Assembly (NCBI RefSeq): GCF_003367245.1
Contig: NZ_QRGR01000025.1
Location: 1-64,000 of the forward strand
Direction of reading: 5' to 3'
DNA from: Pontibacter diazotrophicus
GTDB taxonomy: Bacteria; Bacteroidota; Bacteroidia; Cytophagales; Hymenobacteraceae
DNA: 64,000 bases
Shown here: positions 45,358-53,528 of the stretch, piece by piece
Layout of the letters: the number at the start of each line of letters is the position of its first letter
How positions within the stretch are numbered: the first letter of the stretch is position 1
Position numbers and translations under genes: made by a program
The notes under the pieces: model-generated
Told to the model about the DNA's origin: nothing
Database searches by the model: none
What the model saw: only the letters and a program-made list of their open reading frames with translations

Positions 45358-47165
45358 GCGACTGATTCTCTCTCAGCTGTCTCAAGCTTCGGAGCATGCC
45401 ATGAGTGACAACATCCGACAGGCAGTGAAATCTGCCCCTCACACACCTGCTCAATAAGCTCCACAGCTACACCAGCCAGTCCTACTATTCTATTAAGGCG
45501 GGCCGGCGTCAATGGATGCCAGCACCCGATACCACGGGGCATGTCTTCTTTCAAAACGGCTAAATGTTCTTCTACCCTGTAAGGATTAAACCACTTATAA
45601 AAAGCATCAGCGTCAAAACAGGAGGCTGAGTCAGCATAGAAAAACAAGCGCTGCGCATGAAGCCCCAACGAAATGCTGATGACCGGCACGTACCCTGTAA
45701 TGCCAAGAAACGGCAGCTCCCGCAGTACCGTGTCGGAGGCAGTAGCATCGATAATGAGTGTAGCGGCACGTACTGCATCCTCCAAAGCCTTATCTTTTGA
45801 AGTAGCTGATACCGCAAGCCCTACCACCCTGGCCGATGGATTAGCATGGTTCAAGCCATCGGCAACGGAAACGGCCTTGTTCCTGTTCAGCTGTGGCAGA
45901 TTGAGCGGATGGCGAACAAGATTGCCTGCCTCCAAAAGGTCAGGGTCCACTACGGTCATATCCGTAACTCCCATACGGACCAGCTGCTCAGCCAAACTAG
46001 CGCCCAGGGCCCCTGCTCCTAACAGGAGCACATTCGCCTTCCGTAAAGGAGGCGAAACCCTTCCTCTGTTTTGCAAATCATCAGGATGCCAGTTTTCTGC
46101 TCTGCTCACCCAACGCACAGGCGAGGTACTTCGAAGCGCGTTCTCTACTAGGGAAACACGAGCCTTAGCGGAAACGTTTGTTTTCGGCGACAACACAAGC
46201 GCTTGCCAATGATACCTGTAAGGCGCTTCTTTCACTTTGCGGGGAATCGGCATACCTACAAACAGCAGAAGCTCATTGTGAGTCTCAAGCTTTGCTAAGG
46301 CCGGCCTGAGTAAATCGATCAGCGACTTTCCTTGACTGGCCACGGCATCAGCAAGCTCCTTCATGGTCGTAGGCACTTGCCAGCGGTTTATTGCTGGTAC
46401 CTCGTCTAGGCGAACCCATAAAGCATCTTGATGACTTTGCAATTGATTAATCGCTGTTCCCCAGGAGGGCTTATGTACAGTTTTGTCACCTCTGTGGTCC
46501 TTGAACTCCCGCACTATGGCAACATGGTTCAAATAAGACACAGCCGCAGTACCAATGTAAAAATGGCTCTGTTTCCAGTGAGAAAAGGAGTCTCGGTCTT
46601 CATAGTAGGCCAATGTAAATATCCTGTTCTTAGAATCAGCTATTTTGTACCTAAAGGCCGTGTCAAAGTCAGGTAGCTCAAAGTAATCCCCCGCAACTGT
46701 TAACGTGTCTGTAGCAGCGCATTGCAGCCATTCCACCGCTCTAGCCATATGCCACACTACACGGTGAACGGTTGAGGTGGGCTCAGTCTCCATAGCGTTG
46801 CGTGAAGCGGCAAGCCCATGTGTTTCGCTTAGGCTGCAGATATGTCCGTTGCGTACCGGCCATAGAGGGTGCGGACCTCCGTTGTACTGCTGGTGCTCAA
46901 AAGTTGTGGTTACGCCTCCTGGTCCGTTGGAAGGATGCACCTGTACCTTTCCCCAGGGATCGATGTTGAAATCAACAATGACTCCCCACTCCGTAAAAAG
47001 GGGAATATCTTTCGTTGGTGCCGTATTAAGCAGCTCTAAGCGGACACGCAGTATCCAAGCGTTGCTTGAGGGAATTGGCTCCCAGTCTCCCAGGAGCTCA
47101 ACACCTCTCATCTCTGACATCAAGACGCTGCTTTGGCTTAACGCCAATTGGTCAAGTTCATTCAT
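45354..47165 (-). CDS. E2-E1 fusion ligase, Cap2-like
   Basis: 603 aa, typical Cap2 length. An E2-like domain occupies about 20-160 with the putative catalytic Cys110 in NGHICSL after a Trp/Pro-rich strand; a linker domain follows; the adenylation (ThiF/E1) domain has LLGAGALGASLAEQLVRMGV (about 380-400), VVDPD (Asp407) and HPLNLPQLNRNKAVSVA, and the probable E1 Cys548 lies in RGIGCWHP. Both cysteines sit nearly where they do in studied Cap2 enzymes. Cap2 conjugates CD-NTases via their C-termini, but none is encoded here. It begins 12 bp after the DUF1508 gene. Confidence 0.92.
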   Translation of the reverse strand: MNELDQLALSQSSVLMSEMRGVELLGDWEPIPSSNAWILRVRLELLNTAPTKDIPLFTEWGVIVDFNIDPWGKVQVHPSNGPGGVTTTFEHQQYNGGPHPLWPVRNGHICSLSETHGLAASRNAMETEPTSTVHRVVWHMARAVEWLQCAATDTLTVAGDYFELPDFDTAFRYKIADSKNRIFTLAYYEDRDSFSHWKQSHFYIGTAAVSYLNHVAIVREFKDHRGDKTVHKPSWGTAINQLQSHQDALWVRLDEVPAINRWQVPTTMKELADAVASQGKSLIDLLRPALAKLETHNELLLFVGMPIPRKVKEAPYRYHWQALVLSPKTNVSAKARVSLVENALRSTSPVRWVSRAENWHPDDLQNRGRVSPPLRKANVLLLGAGALGASLAEQLVRMGVTDMTVVDPDLLEAGNLVRHPLNLPQLNRNKAVSVADGLNHANPSARVVGLAVSATSKDKALEDAVRAATLIIDATASDTVLRELPFLGITGYVPVISISLGLHAQRLFFYADSASCFDADAFYKWFNPYRVEEHLAVLKEDMPRGIGCWHPLTPARLNRIVGLAGVAVELIEQVCEGQISLPVGCCHSWHAPKLETAERESVA

Positions 47166-47177
47166 AATGGCAGTGGT

Positions 47178-47621
47178 TTATGCAAAACGCCCTCCACCGG
47201 TAGAACCGCCTTGGCTAGGAGGAATGTAACCGCCTCCGTTGTTGCCGCTGCTGTTCTGGTTGCCGATCTCGCGAAGCAAGGACTTAACGTTTTGAATAGC
47301 CCGCTTTACGTTGTACTCGCTGGAGTAGCCTTCCGAGCTGTCGGCCAGAATTTTGTTGTTCTTAGCCTGAAAGCGCCAGCGCCACTCGTCTGCCCTGTCC
47401 TCAAAGTATTCCCATTCCGGACCATTACCCGACTCTTCAGTTCCAGATACCTTTCGTTCTGGGGCATTTGGCCCTAGTGTTGTAAACAGGGCCGCTCCTT
47501 TCTCGCAGTCCTTACGGTCATTGTAGCCTTCTCCGGAGTCAGCCACTACTGCTCCATTTCCGTCTTTCAGGCGCCAGCGCCACTGAAGACTTTTGTCTTG
47601 GTAAAAATTAAACCATTTCAT
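47178..47621 (-). CDS. Tandem DUF1508 (YegP) protein with Gly-rich C-terminus, putative conjugation substrate
   Basis: 147 aa from ATG at 47619-47621; an earlier in-frame start runs through the hairpin and is not credible. Two DUF1508 repeats are plain: FYQDKSLQWRWRLKDGNGAV with ADSGEGYNDRKDCEKG (about 6-42) and FEDRADEWRWRFQAKNNKIL with ADSSEGYSSEYNVKRA (about 73-108). A flexible tail rich in Gly, Asn and Ser follows, ending GGSTGGGRFA. It is the first gene of the E2-E1/JAB operon, in the place held by the CD-NTase in type II CBASS or by a ubiquitin-like protein in Bil operons. That it is the conjugated protein is inference. Confidence 0.88.
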   Translation of the reverse strand: MKWFNFYQDKSLQWRWRLKDGNGAVVADSGEGYNDRKDCEKGAALFTTLGPNAPERKVSGTEESGNGPEWEYFEDRADEWRWRFQAKNNKILADSSEGYSSEYNVKRAIQNVKSLLREIGNQNSSGNNGGGYIPPSQGGSTGGGRFA

Positions 47622-47654
47622 AAGCTTTGTGCTAAAAGTTAAAATATTATATTG

Positions 47655-47715
47655 TCCTATATATAGTTCCAAGCGTGACAAATCGGTACTGTCACGCTTG
47701 GAACTATATATAGGA
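47655..47715. promoter_or_regulatory. 26-bp perfect inverted repeat between divergent operons
   Basis: Left arm 47655-47680 begins TCCTATATATAGTTCCAAGC; right arm 47690-47715 is its exact complement; the loop is AATCGGTAC. The repeat lies 34 bp upstream of the DUF1508 start and 98 bp upstream of the sigma-like gene. No T-run follows on either strand outside the arms. A symmetrical operator for a regulator of both operons is the simplest reading; a cruciform or mobile-element end is possible. Confidence 0.75.
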
Positions 47716-47812
47716 GGGGAAATGTGGGAAGGACACTGAATCCGCATAGAGGCTACTGTACAGCATTTACAGCTAGCTCTTAAGACTTAGGCGAAAGCGT
47801 GACTACCGAACT

Positions 47813-48487
47813 ATGGAGCAACAAAAACTAAAAGGCAAAAACCCTTATGCAGGTGAAAGTATACAGGATATCTTATTAGTTATTTCTTATAAGGACCAGT
47901 ACCCCGATGAATATCAGTATGCTTTTATTGAATTTCATCAACGGTATATGGAATTCATCTACAAGGCTTGCATTCAGGCCTGCAAGTTTTTCAGCAACCC
48001 CTCAGAATTTGCACTTGACTTATCTGGAAACGTTTTCCTCGTTGCATGCGAAAGAGCGGTTGAGTTTGAACCGAGAGAGGGGTATGATGAAGAAATTGAA
48101 TTAAAGGCCTGGCTTTTAAAAATAATGGGAGAGCAGTTAAAATCGTTTACAGCTCATAATCCTGAAAGGAAAGCCTTTTTCTCTGTAGATAGACTACCAA
48201 CAGAGCCTGAATCAGAAGCTGATACTCTAGAGGAAAATGATGTTCTACAGGAAGATGACTACCCTATCTCCAGGGAAAGCGTCAGAGATGCCATGGAGTC
48301 ACTCAAGACAAGAGACAAAGATATTGTTATGGCCTATTTAACCCATGTTCACAGGAAGAATGCCCATTTACCAGATGAGATTATGCAAGGTCTTTGCTCA
48401 AAGTATAATACAACCTCATTCAATGTAAGGCAAGTAAAGCAACGCTTCTTCAAAAAAGTTAGAATGTTAAACGGGGGTAACGCTTAA
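47813..48487 (+). CDS. Sigma-70-like regulator
   Basis: 224 aa. A region 2-like segment (DQYPDEYQYAFIEFHQRYME, FIYKACIQACKFFSNPSEFA, then WLLKIMGEQLKSFTAHNPER) is followed by an acidic linker (about 120-150) and a region 4-like HTH (SLKTRDKDIVMAYLTHVHRK, TTSFNVRQVKQRFFKKVRML). It resembles a diverged ECF-type sigma factor. It begins a three-gene operon that diverges from the DUF1508-E2/E1-JAB operon across a long palindrome, so it may switch on defence genes. Confidence 0.8.
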   Translation: MEQQKLKGKNPYAGESIQDILLVISYKDQYPDEYQYAFIEFHQRYMEFIYKACIQACKFFSNPSEFALDLSGNVFLVACERAVEFEPREGYDEEIELKAWLLKIMGEQLKSFTAHNPERKAFFSVDRLPTEPESEADTLEENDVLQEDDYPISRESVRDAMESLKTRDKDIVMAYLTHVHRKNAHLPDEIMQGLCSKYNTTSFNVRQVKQRFFKKVRMLNGGNA

Positions 48488-48489
48488 TT

Positions 48490-48843
48490 ATGAAAATAAC
48501 CAAAAACAATAATGTGTCTGCTAACCCTGATGAAAACTCATACGAGAAAAGGGTACTTAGCTTCTTAGGACAAAATGGTTTTATAGTCCCTGAGTCTGAC
48601 CAAGAAATACAAGCCTTCATAAGTATCTGTGATAACTCAAGCGTTAAATTACCAGAAGCATTAAGGAGTCCATTTGATATAGAAAGAAGAGGGATCGTAG
48701 AGCCTAAAAATGAATTTCAAAGTGAAGATGCAAAAGCAATAGAAGAAAATTTAGCACAGGCCGCAAGAAAGGGCAAGGAAATCCCAGCCTACATACGTCA
48801 AAGAATGGAAGAGGGTAGAAAGAAAGCTGAAGGCAGAGACTAA
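48490..48843 (+). CDS. Small charged protein linking sigma factor and ImmA-type peptidase
   Basis: 117 aa; starts 2 bp after the sigma-like gene stop. No recognised domain. The N-terminal half is mixed (YEKRVLSFLGQNGFIVPESD, IQAFISICDNSSVKLPEALR); the C-terminal third is a highly charged helix (IPAYIRQRMEEGRKKAEGRD). By position it could be an anti-sigma or a repressor cleaved by the next gene's peptidase. That role is speculative. Confidence 0.75.
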   Translation: MKITKNNNVSANPDENSYEKRVLSFLGQNGFIVPESDQEIQAFISICDNSSVKLPEALRSPFDIERRGIVEPKNEFQSEDAKAIEENLAQAARKGKEIPAYIRQRMEEGRKKAEGRD

Positions 48844-48855
48844 ATCAAAAAGGCA

Positions 48856-49683
48856 ATGCTAAGGGAAAAGCGCGAGGCTGAAATTGCTGCATTGGCTGAA
48901 ACGATAGCAGACTTCTTCTCTCCCTCACAGGTTGTGGACTTAGGGGCAATTGCCGCTGCAAATTCCATCACGTTCGACTATGGAGCATACGAGACCTTCT
49001 TCGATGATATGCTGCAGTACCATAAAGGTAAGTTTCACATTTTTTTGAACCTGGATAAACTTGGAAATCCAAATTCTCCACGCGCTAGGTTTACCATAGC
49101 ACATGAGTTAGGGCACTTTTACATTGACGAGCACAGAAACGCCTTGACGAGTGGCAAGGTCAAGCCGCACACGTCAATGGTGGAAATATACAACAACGAA
49201 AATCTCGCCGAAATAGAGGCTGATTGCTTCGCATCCAATCTCTTAATGCCTGAAAGTAGGTTCATGGATACATGCAAGGGAAGCAAAAAGACAGGTATGG
49301 CTGCTATTCTATTCCTTTCAGACACTTTTCAAGTATCAGTACTCAGTGCCGCAGTTAACTATATAAAAAGAAATATATGTCCCTGTTCGCTGATCAAATG
49401 GGGAGATGCTGGCTATCAGTGGTCTCTTCAGTCAAGGTCGTTTATGGACCTGTTTTCTAGGAAGGTTCATCTTACCTATTCCCCTGGAAGGGATACGGCT
49501 ACGTACAAGGCGCTGCACCAGAAAGATGCCTATTCACTAGACTTTCATAAATCAGTCACCACCATGTCTACATGGTGTAAGTCTATTTATCCAACTGGTA
49601 AGGATAATTTAATACTAAATGAAGAGTCGAAAAAGCTAGGAGCATATGGAGGAATCACATTGTTAACATTAAGTAATCTATGA
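48856..49683 (+). CDS. ImmA/IrrE-family metallopeptidase
   Basis: 275 aa. The zinc motif HELGH lies in FTIAHELGHFYIDEH (about residues 90-104), and AEIEADCFASNLLMPESRF holds the third ligand Glu. ImmA/IrrE peptidases cleave repressors or anti-sigma factors in response to DNA damage or phage. A C-terminal extension of ~110 residues after the peptidase (ICPCSLIKWGDAGYQWSLQS onward) is unusual and may be a sensor. It ends the sigma-small protein-peptidase operon. Confidence 0.9.
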   Translation: MLREKREAEIAALAETIADFFSPSQVVDLGAIAAANSITFDYGAYETFFDDMLQYHKGKFHIFLNLDKLGNPNSPRARFTIAHELGHFYIDEHRNALTSGKVKPHTSMVEIYNNENLAEIEADCFASNLLMPESRFMDTCKGSKKTGMAAILFLSDTFQVSVLSAAVNYIKRNICPCSLIKWGDAGYQWSLQSRSFMDLFSRKVHLTYSPGRDTATYKALHQKDAYSLDFHKSVTTMSTWCKSIYPTGKDNLILNEESKKLGAYGGITLLTLSNL

Positions 49684-49769
49684 ATAATTGACCCTCACAA
49701 GAAATTCCTTACTTAACATAAGTCTACTTATAAGATAGCCAATAGGCAAATTTATGATACCGGGCTGGT

Positions 49770-49809
49770 ACAGGCGTCAGCCGAGCATGCAGCCTGTGCA
49801 GTGTTAGCA
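49770..49809 (-). repeat. Degenerate attC-like half-site at array end
   Basis: Minus-strand TGCTAAC, GCACAGGC, a short centre and GCCTGT resemble an attC with R'', L'' and L', but no R' GTT core follows. It lies just after the 49839 gene and may be the broken end of the cassette array. Confidence 0.3.
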
Positions 49810-49838
49810 GATGATAGTTCTTTTCTTCGCTTTGATTC

Positions 49839-50387
49839 TTAGAGCAGCTTCTTATCAAATCTGCCCTCGGTGACACGGATGGTGTCGCAGCCTGGCTTGG
49901 CTACCGTGAACTCGAAAGTGCCAGCGATAATACCGTTCTTCATGTCCAGCTTTGTTATTTCCATCTTTCCTACCCGATAAACCTCTGGGTCATTTAAATA
50001 GTCGCAGGTCTCTGAATAGAAGAAAGCGCTACCATGCTGCTCTGGGTCTGGCTTCCCCCAATAATACACCCCCACACGATTTACCTGTGTCATGCCTAAC
50101 GCCATAGACTCAAACATGAAAGGATCATTCTTTGTCTTTCGAAAAGCCCTGATGTCAAAGGAACCTCCAGCGTAATTAGGATCATATACTACATCTAAGT
50201 TTGTTTCAAGCGTACTAGGCCTTCCTTTCGGCACCCACACCTCCCTGTTCACCATGGCACCGAAGCTGTTCTTTCCTTCCATGGTGGCGGCTGGCAGTTG
50301 TTCACCAGGTTTAACATCCTTTTTCTTGCAGGATGAGAAGGACAGAAGGGTGAGTAAGAGGAAAAGTGGTAGAGGGAAGATTTTCAT
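49839..50387 (-). CDS. DUF6252-like lipoprotein
   Basis: 182 aa. Lipoprotein signal with lipobox SFSSC (Cys near residue 20). The body (GKNSFGAMVNREVWVPKG, GVYYWGKPDPEQ) and the end (NGIIAGTFEFTVAKPGCDTI, RVTEGRFD) match the DUF6252 group of Bacteroidota lipoproteins, a beta-sandwich of unknown role. It is cassette-like: attC-like sites flank it, and it has the same orientation as the neighbouring cassettes. Confidence 0.8.
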   Translation of the reverse strand: MKIFPLPLFLLLTLLSFSSCKKKDVKPGEQLPAATMEGKNSFGAMVNREVWVPKGRPSTLETNLDVVYDPNYAGGSFDIRAFRKTKNDPFMFESMALGMTQVNRVGVYYWGKPDPEQHGSAFFYSETCDYLNDPEVYRVGKMEITKLDMKNGIIAGTFEFTVAKPGCDTIRVTEGRFDKKLL

Positions 50388-50423
50388 TTAGGAGAGGGTT
50401 ATTTTATTTAGGACGTTTATCAC

Positions 50424-50491
50424 TGGTAACGTTTCTCGTGCAGCATATGGGGGAGGCGTAGCTAAAGTGTAAGTGCTGCACTTCGTTAGGC
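50424..50491 (-). repeat. attC-like site 2
   Basis: On the minus strand: GCCTAAC (R''), GTGCAGCA, a 28-nt centre, TGCTGCAC, then GTTACCA (R'). The 8-bp inner arms pair perfectly. R' departs from GTTRRRY after GTTA, so the site is imperfect. It lies between the genes at 50503 and 49839, in the same orientation as site 1. Confidence 0.5.
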
Positions 50492-50502
50492 GATTTCCTT
50501 TT

Positions 50503-51051
50503 TCACTTTTTATTAAATTCCTTGCTTAGCTTTTCTGTAAAGACTTTGGCTGCCTGTTTCAGGTTATGCTTTCTGTACTTGTTATCCGCAGCAAAAAGAA
50601 AGTCTTCCATATATACTTCCTGCTTTCCATTGGCAGAGAGGAGCGTCATTTTGTTGAAGCCATGGTGGATTTCTTCATAATCGGTCTTAAACTGTGAACT
50701 AAATATTATACTATTATTGCTGACTATCTCTTCAAATAATCTCGGTTCGCTGAACTCCTTTACAGTATCCCCAACACAGCACCCTAATTCCTTGGTGTAG
50801 TACTTTTGCCCTTCTGCCCATATAAGATGCGTATCTGTACCGCTGTCTTCACAGTTACAATCAACTTCTTGCAGAAAGACGCAGCCAAGGCAGCCCCTTT
50901 CATAGATTAGAACTTGTTCAACTCTTCTGTCAGCTATTAGTTGCTTTGCTTGGGCTACCGCTAAACTATCGGTATTCATGTAGACCCTCTTCTGTGCATT
51001 GGCACAGCCAGCAGAGAGAAAGAGCAGGAAGTAGAGTAGTGTTGCTTTCAT
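50503..51051 (-). CDS. Secreted or lipoprotein hypothetical
   Basis: 182 aa from ATG at 51049-51051. The signal MKATLLYFLLFLSAGCANAQ could be cleaved as a lipoprotein (SAGC) or at ANA-Q. The mature part has paired Cys residues (CLGCVFLQEVDCNCED, ELGCCVGD), suggesting disulfides in the periplasm or outside. No family recognised. A cassette-like gene between attC-like sites 2 and 3. Confidence 0.7.
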   Translation of the reverse strand: MKATLLYFLLFLSAGCANAQKRVYMNTDSLAVAQAKQLIADRRVEQVLIYERGCLGCVFLQEVDCNCEDSGTDTHLIWAEGQKYYTKELGCCVGDTVKEFSEPRLFEEIVSNNSIIFSSQFKTDYEEIHHGFNKMTLLSANGKQEVYMEDFLFAADNKYRKHNLKQAAKVFTEKLSKEFNKK

Positions 51052-51060
51052 CTTTGATTG

Positions 51061-51150
51061 GGATAACTTTACTCGTGCAGCCGAAGCCCGAAGCGAAGCA
51101 AGGGTTAAGGCTGAACTTTGTTGCACTAAACCTTCGGTAGCGTGTTATAA
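51061..51150 (-). repeat. attC-like site 3
   Basis: Minus-strand TTATAAC (R''), GTGCAAC, a central ~40 nt with a nested CGAAG stem, GCTGCAC, and GTTATCC (R'). R'' and R' are complementary at ATAAC, and the inner arms match at six of seven bases. The upstream cassette appears lost, with the IS91-type element inserted nearby. Confidence 0.4.
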
Positions 51151-51347
51151 AAAGCAGCGGATAAGCGTTACCTTTTGATTCACACTAAATCGTTAGTAAA
51201 GATGAAAAAAAAGAGCCTACCCTTATCCAGACTGCCTGCTCTAATGTAGCGGGATTCGCTGAGCTTTACGAGAAGTTCTCCAAAAAAATCACCGTCGCCG
51301 GCCGTGGCCAGAGCACGCAGCTAAACTACAGCCACCACCTGGCCAAG

Positions 51348-52112
51348 GTGGCCCTGCACTTTAGCTGCCTGCCCACCCAGCTTGACCCCGACCAGCTCAA
51401 CGACTACCTTTACCTGGTCAAGCAGGAGCACAACACCCCCTCCAACTCCTACTTCAAGTTCACCGTCTACGCCCTGCGCTACGTCTTCCGCATGGAGGGG
51501 CTCAAGGACAAGCGCATTGAGCTGCCCGCCCTCCGGCGCGACCGCAGGCTGCCCGTCGTCTTGAGCAAGCCCGAGGTCCGGAAGCTGCTCTGCGCACCCA
51601 AACTCCTCAAGCACCGCGTGCTCATCGCCACCCTCTACGGCTGCGGGCTGCGCTGCGCCGAGGCCTGTAACCTCAAGATCGCCGACCTGGACTTTGACCG
51701 CAGGATGCTGCACGTGCGCCAGGGCAAGGGGGGCAAGGACCGCTACGTGCCCCTGAGCGGGCACCTGGTCCGCGGCCTTCAGACCTACATCCAGGCCGAG
51801 TGCCCGCAGACCTGGCTCTTCAACGGCCAGGTGCAGGATAGTGAAGAGGGGCTGCTGGACAGACGCTACAACACGGCGGGCGTGCAGTGGGTGGTGCGCT
51901 CGGCCCGCCAGGCGGCCGGCATCCACAAGCAGGTCACCCCGCACACGCTGCGCCACACCTTCGCCACCCACCTCTTGGAGGACGGGCTGGACATCGTCTC
52001 CATCAAGGACCTCTTGGGCCACGCCTGCATTGACACGACCATGGTCTACCTGCACGTGGCGCAGAGCGGCAGGAGAAAGCCCTTCTCCCCGCTCGACACC
52101 CTCTACTGCTAG
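51348..52112 (+). CDS. Tyrosine recombinase of the IS91-like element
   Basis: 254 aa as counted from GTG 51348, but protein-like sequence continues upstream without a start codon (AELYEKFSKKITVAGRGQST, LNYSHHLAK). An ATG at 51202 followed by eight A would enter this frame only after a -1 slip, so the N-terminus may need frameshifting or is decayed. Catalytic residues: Arg in YGCGLRCAEACNLK, HTLRHTFATHLLEDG, LLGHACIDTTMVYLHV (His and Tyr). The C-terminal catalytic domain is complete. It overlaps the transposase by 1 bp. Confidence 0.85.
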   Translation: MALHFSCLPTQLDPDQLNDYLYLVKQEHNTPSNSYFKFTVYALRYVFRMEGLKDKRIELPALRRDRRLPVVLSKPEVRKLLCAPKLLKHRVLIATLYGCGLRCAEACNLKIADLDFDRRMLHVRQGKGGKDRYVPLSGHLVRGLQTYIQAECPQTWLFNGQVQDSEEGLLDRRYNTAGVQWVVRSARQAAGIHKQVTPHTLRHTFATHLLEDGLDIVSIKDLLGHACIDTTMVYLHVAQSGRRKPFSPLDTLYC

Positions 52113-53254
52113 TGCGCCCCCGACACGAGGTGGCCGACATATTGGGGCAGCACTGGCCACAGGTGGAGAAGCATGTCGGCATCAACTCCTGGCAACTGCG
52201 CACCCTGGCTGCCATCATGCGCTGCCGCACCCAGGCCATGGGAGGGCACGTGGACGCCTGCACCGACTGCGGCCAGGTCCGCGTCAGCTACAACTCCTGC
52301 CGCAACCGCCACTGCCCCAAGTGCCAGGGCAAAAAGCGGGAGGAGTGGATACAGGCAAGGGAGGCCGAGCTTTTGCCCGTGCCCTACTTCCATGTGGTCT
52401 TCACCCTGCCAGACACGCTGAACCAACTGGCCCTGCACAGCCCACGCATCGTCTACGACACACTCTTTGAGGCCGCCTGGCAGACGCTGCTCACCTTCGC
52501 CTCCGATTCCAAGCACCTGGGCGCCCGCCTCGGCATGGTGGCCGTGCTCCACACCTGGGGCCAGACCCTCTCGCTGCACCCCCACCTGCACTGCGTCGTG
52601 CCCGGCGGCGGGCTCACGGAGCACGGTAAGTGGAAAGGGGCCCGCGGCAAGGGCAGGTACCTCTTCCCGGTAAAGGCTATGAGCCGGGTGTTCAGGGCAA
52701 AGTACGTGCAGGCCCTGAAGCAAAGGCTGCCGGAGGTGGACAGGGAGCTGGTGAACGCGCTGTTCAGGAAAGAGTGGGTGGTGTACGCCAAGCGCCCCTT
52801 CTCAGGGCCCGGGAGCGTGGTGGAGTACCTGGGCCGCTACACCCACAAGATTGCCATCTCCAACCACCGCCTCACCGCCGTGGACGGGCAGTCCGTGACC
52901 TTCTCCTACAAGGATTACCGGCAGGGGGCACGGAAGCTGGAGATGACGCTCGGGGGCATAGAGTTCATCCGCCGGTTTGCCCTGCACATCCTGCCCAGGG
53001 GCTTTGTCAGGATACGCCACTACGGCATCCTGAGCGGCACCGGCAAGGCGGCCGCTATTCCGGTCATCAGGGAGCAGCTGCCAGAGGAAAAGAAACTGAA
53101 AGCAAAAGTGCGGGAGTTGGAGGAGTACAACCCGCTCGTGTGCCCCTGCTGCAGAAAGGAGACGATGGTCACCCTGCAGGTGCTGCCCAAGCGAGGGCCG
53201 CCGCAGGGCATCAGGACAGGCAGGCAGTACACAGAGTACGAGAAGGGACTATAA
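52112..53254 (+). CDS. IS91-family transposase
   Basis: 380 aa with a GTG start in TAGTG overlapping the recombinase stop. The N-terminal zinc finger is CTDCGQVRVSYNSCRNRHCP and KCQGKK; the HUH-like motif is HPHLHCVVPGGG; the catalytic Tyr lies in VEYLGRYTHKIAISNHRL. A second CxxC (CPCC) near the C-terminus is usual. It moves by rolling-circle replication from oriIS. Confidence 0.95.
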   Translation: MRPRHEVADILGQHWPQVEKHVGINSWQLRTLAAIMRCRTQAMGGHVDACTDCGQVRVSYNSCRNRHCPKCQGKKREEWIQAREAELLPVPYFHVVFTLPDTLNQLALHSPRIVYDTLFEAAWQTLLTFASDSKHLGARLGMVAVLHTWGQTLSLHPHLHCVVPGGGLTEHGKWKGARGKGRYLFPVKAMSRVFRAKYVQALKQRLPEVDRELVNALFRKEWVVYAKRPFSGPGSVVEYLGRYTHKIAISNHRLTAVDGQSVTFSYKDYRQGARKLEMTLGGIEFIRRFALHILPRGFVRIRHYGILSGTGKAAAIPVIREQLPEEKKLKAKVRELEEYNPLVCPCCRKETMVTLQVLPKRGPPQGIRTGRQYTEYEKGL

Positions 53255-53470
53255 AAAAAGCCACCGGAAAAGTGGCCTGGCGCAGCTATGCCCGTAGCAG
53301 AGCAAACGACAGGAAAAGAGCGGAAAACCTCTTTCGGAAAACAGCTAAAAGTACCTATTTAGACCTCTCCGGGCTCATATCAGTTGAGCCAGCAGGCTAC
53401 CAGACAGCCCCAGGCAAGTAGCGCAGGCAAACATCTTCCGACTTAAAACCCATAACGCGTCGCGCGGTCA

Positions 53471-53528
53471 GTGCAACCACGGCTTCATTGTCGGCACTCC
53501 GTACCCAACGAAGCCTTAGTTGTTGGCA
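53471..53528 (-). repeat. attC-like site 4
   Basis: Minus-strand CAACAAC (R''), GGCTTC, a central 23 nt, GAAGCC and GTTGCAC (R'). The inner arms are a perfect 6-bp pair. It overlaps the stop region of the 53516 gene and lies next to the IS91-type element. Confidence 0.4.

Larger units (their letters stand above)
51188..53420 (+). mobile_element. IS91-family element with tyrosine recombinase
   Basis: Two overlapping genes, a tyrosine recombinase and an IS91-type transposase, form the compact GC-rich pair known from IS91-related elements. Codon use (strong C/G at third positions) differs from the flanks. IS91 elements lack inverted-repeat ends, so the limits are approximate. The element sits in a cassette-like array. 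Confidence 0.8.

Noticed and set aside
44872..47621. Type II CBASS operon
   Set aside because: The E2-E1 and JAB genes fit, but no CD-NTase or CBASS effector gene is adjacent; the first gene is a DUF1508 protein.
51321..52160. 279-codon open frame on the minus strand
   Set aside because: It is antisense to the GC-rich tyrosine recombinase and rich in low-complexity Val/Gly/Ala.
52630..53421. 263-codon frame overlapping the IS91 transposase
   Set aside because: Out of frame with the transposase, which has all motifs; composition is Arg/Gly/Ala-rich as expected for a shifted GC-rich frame.
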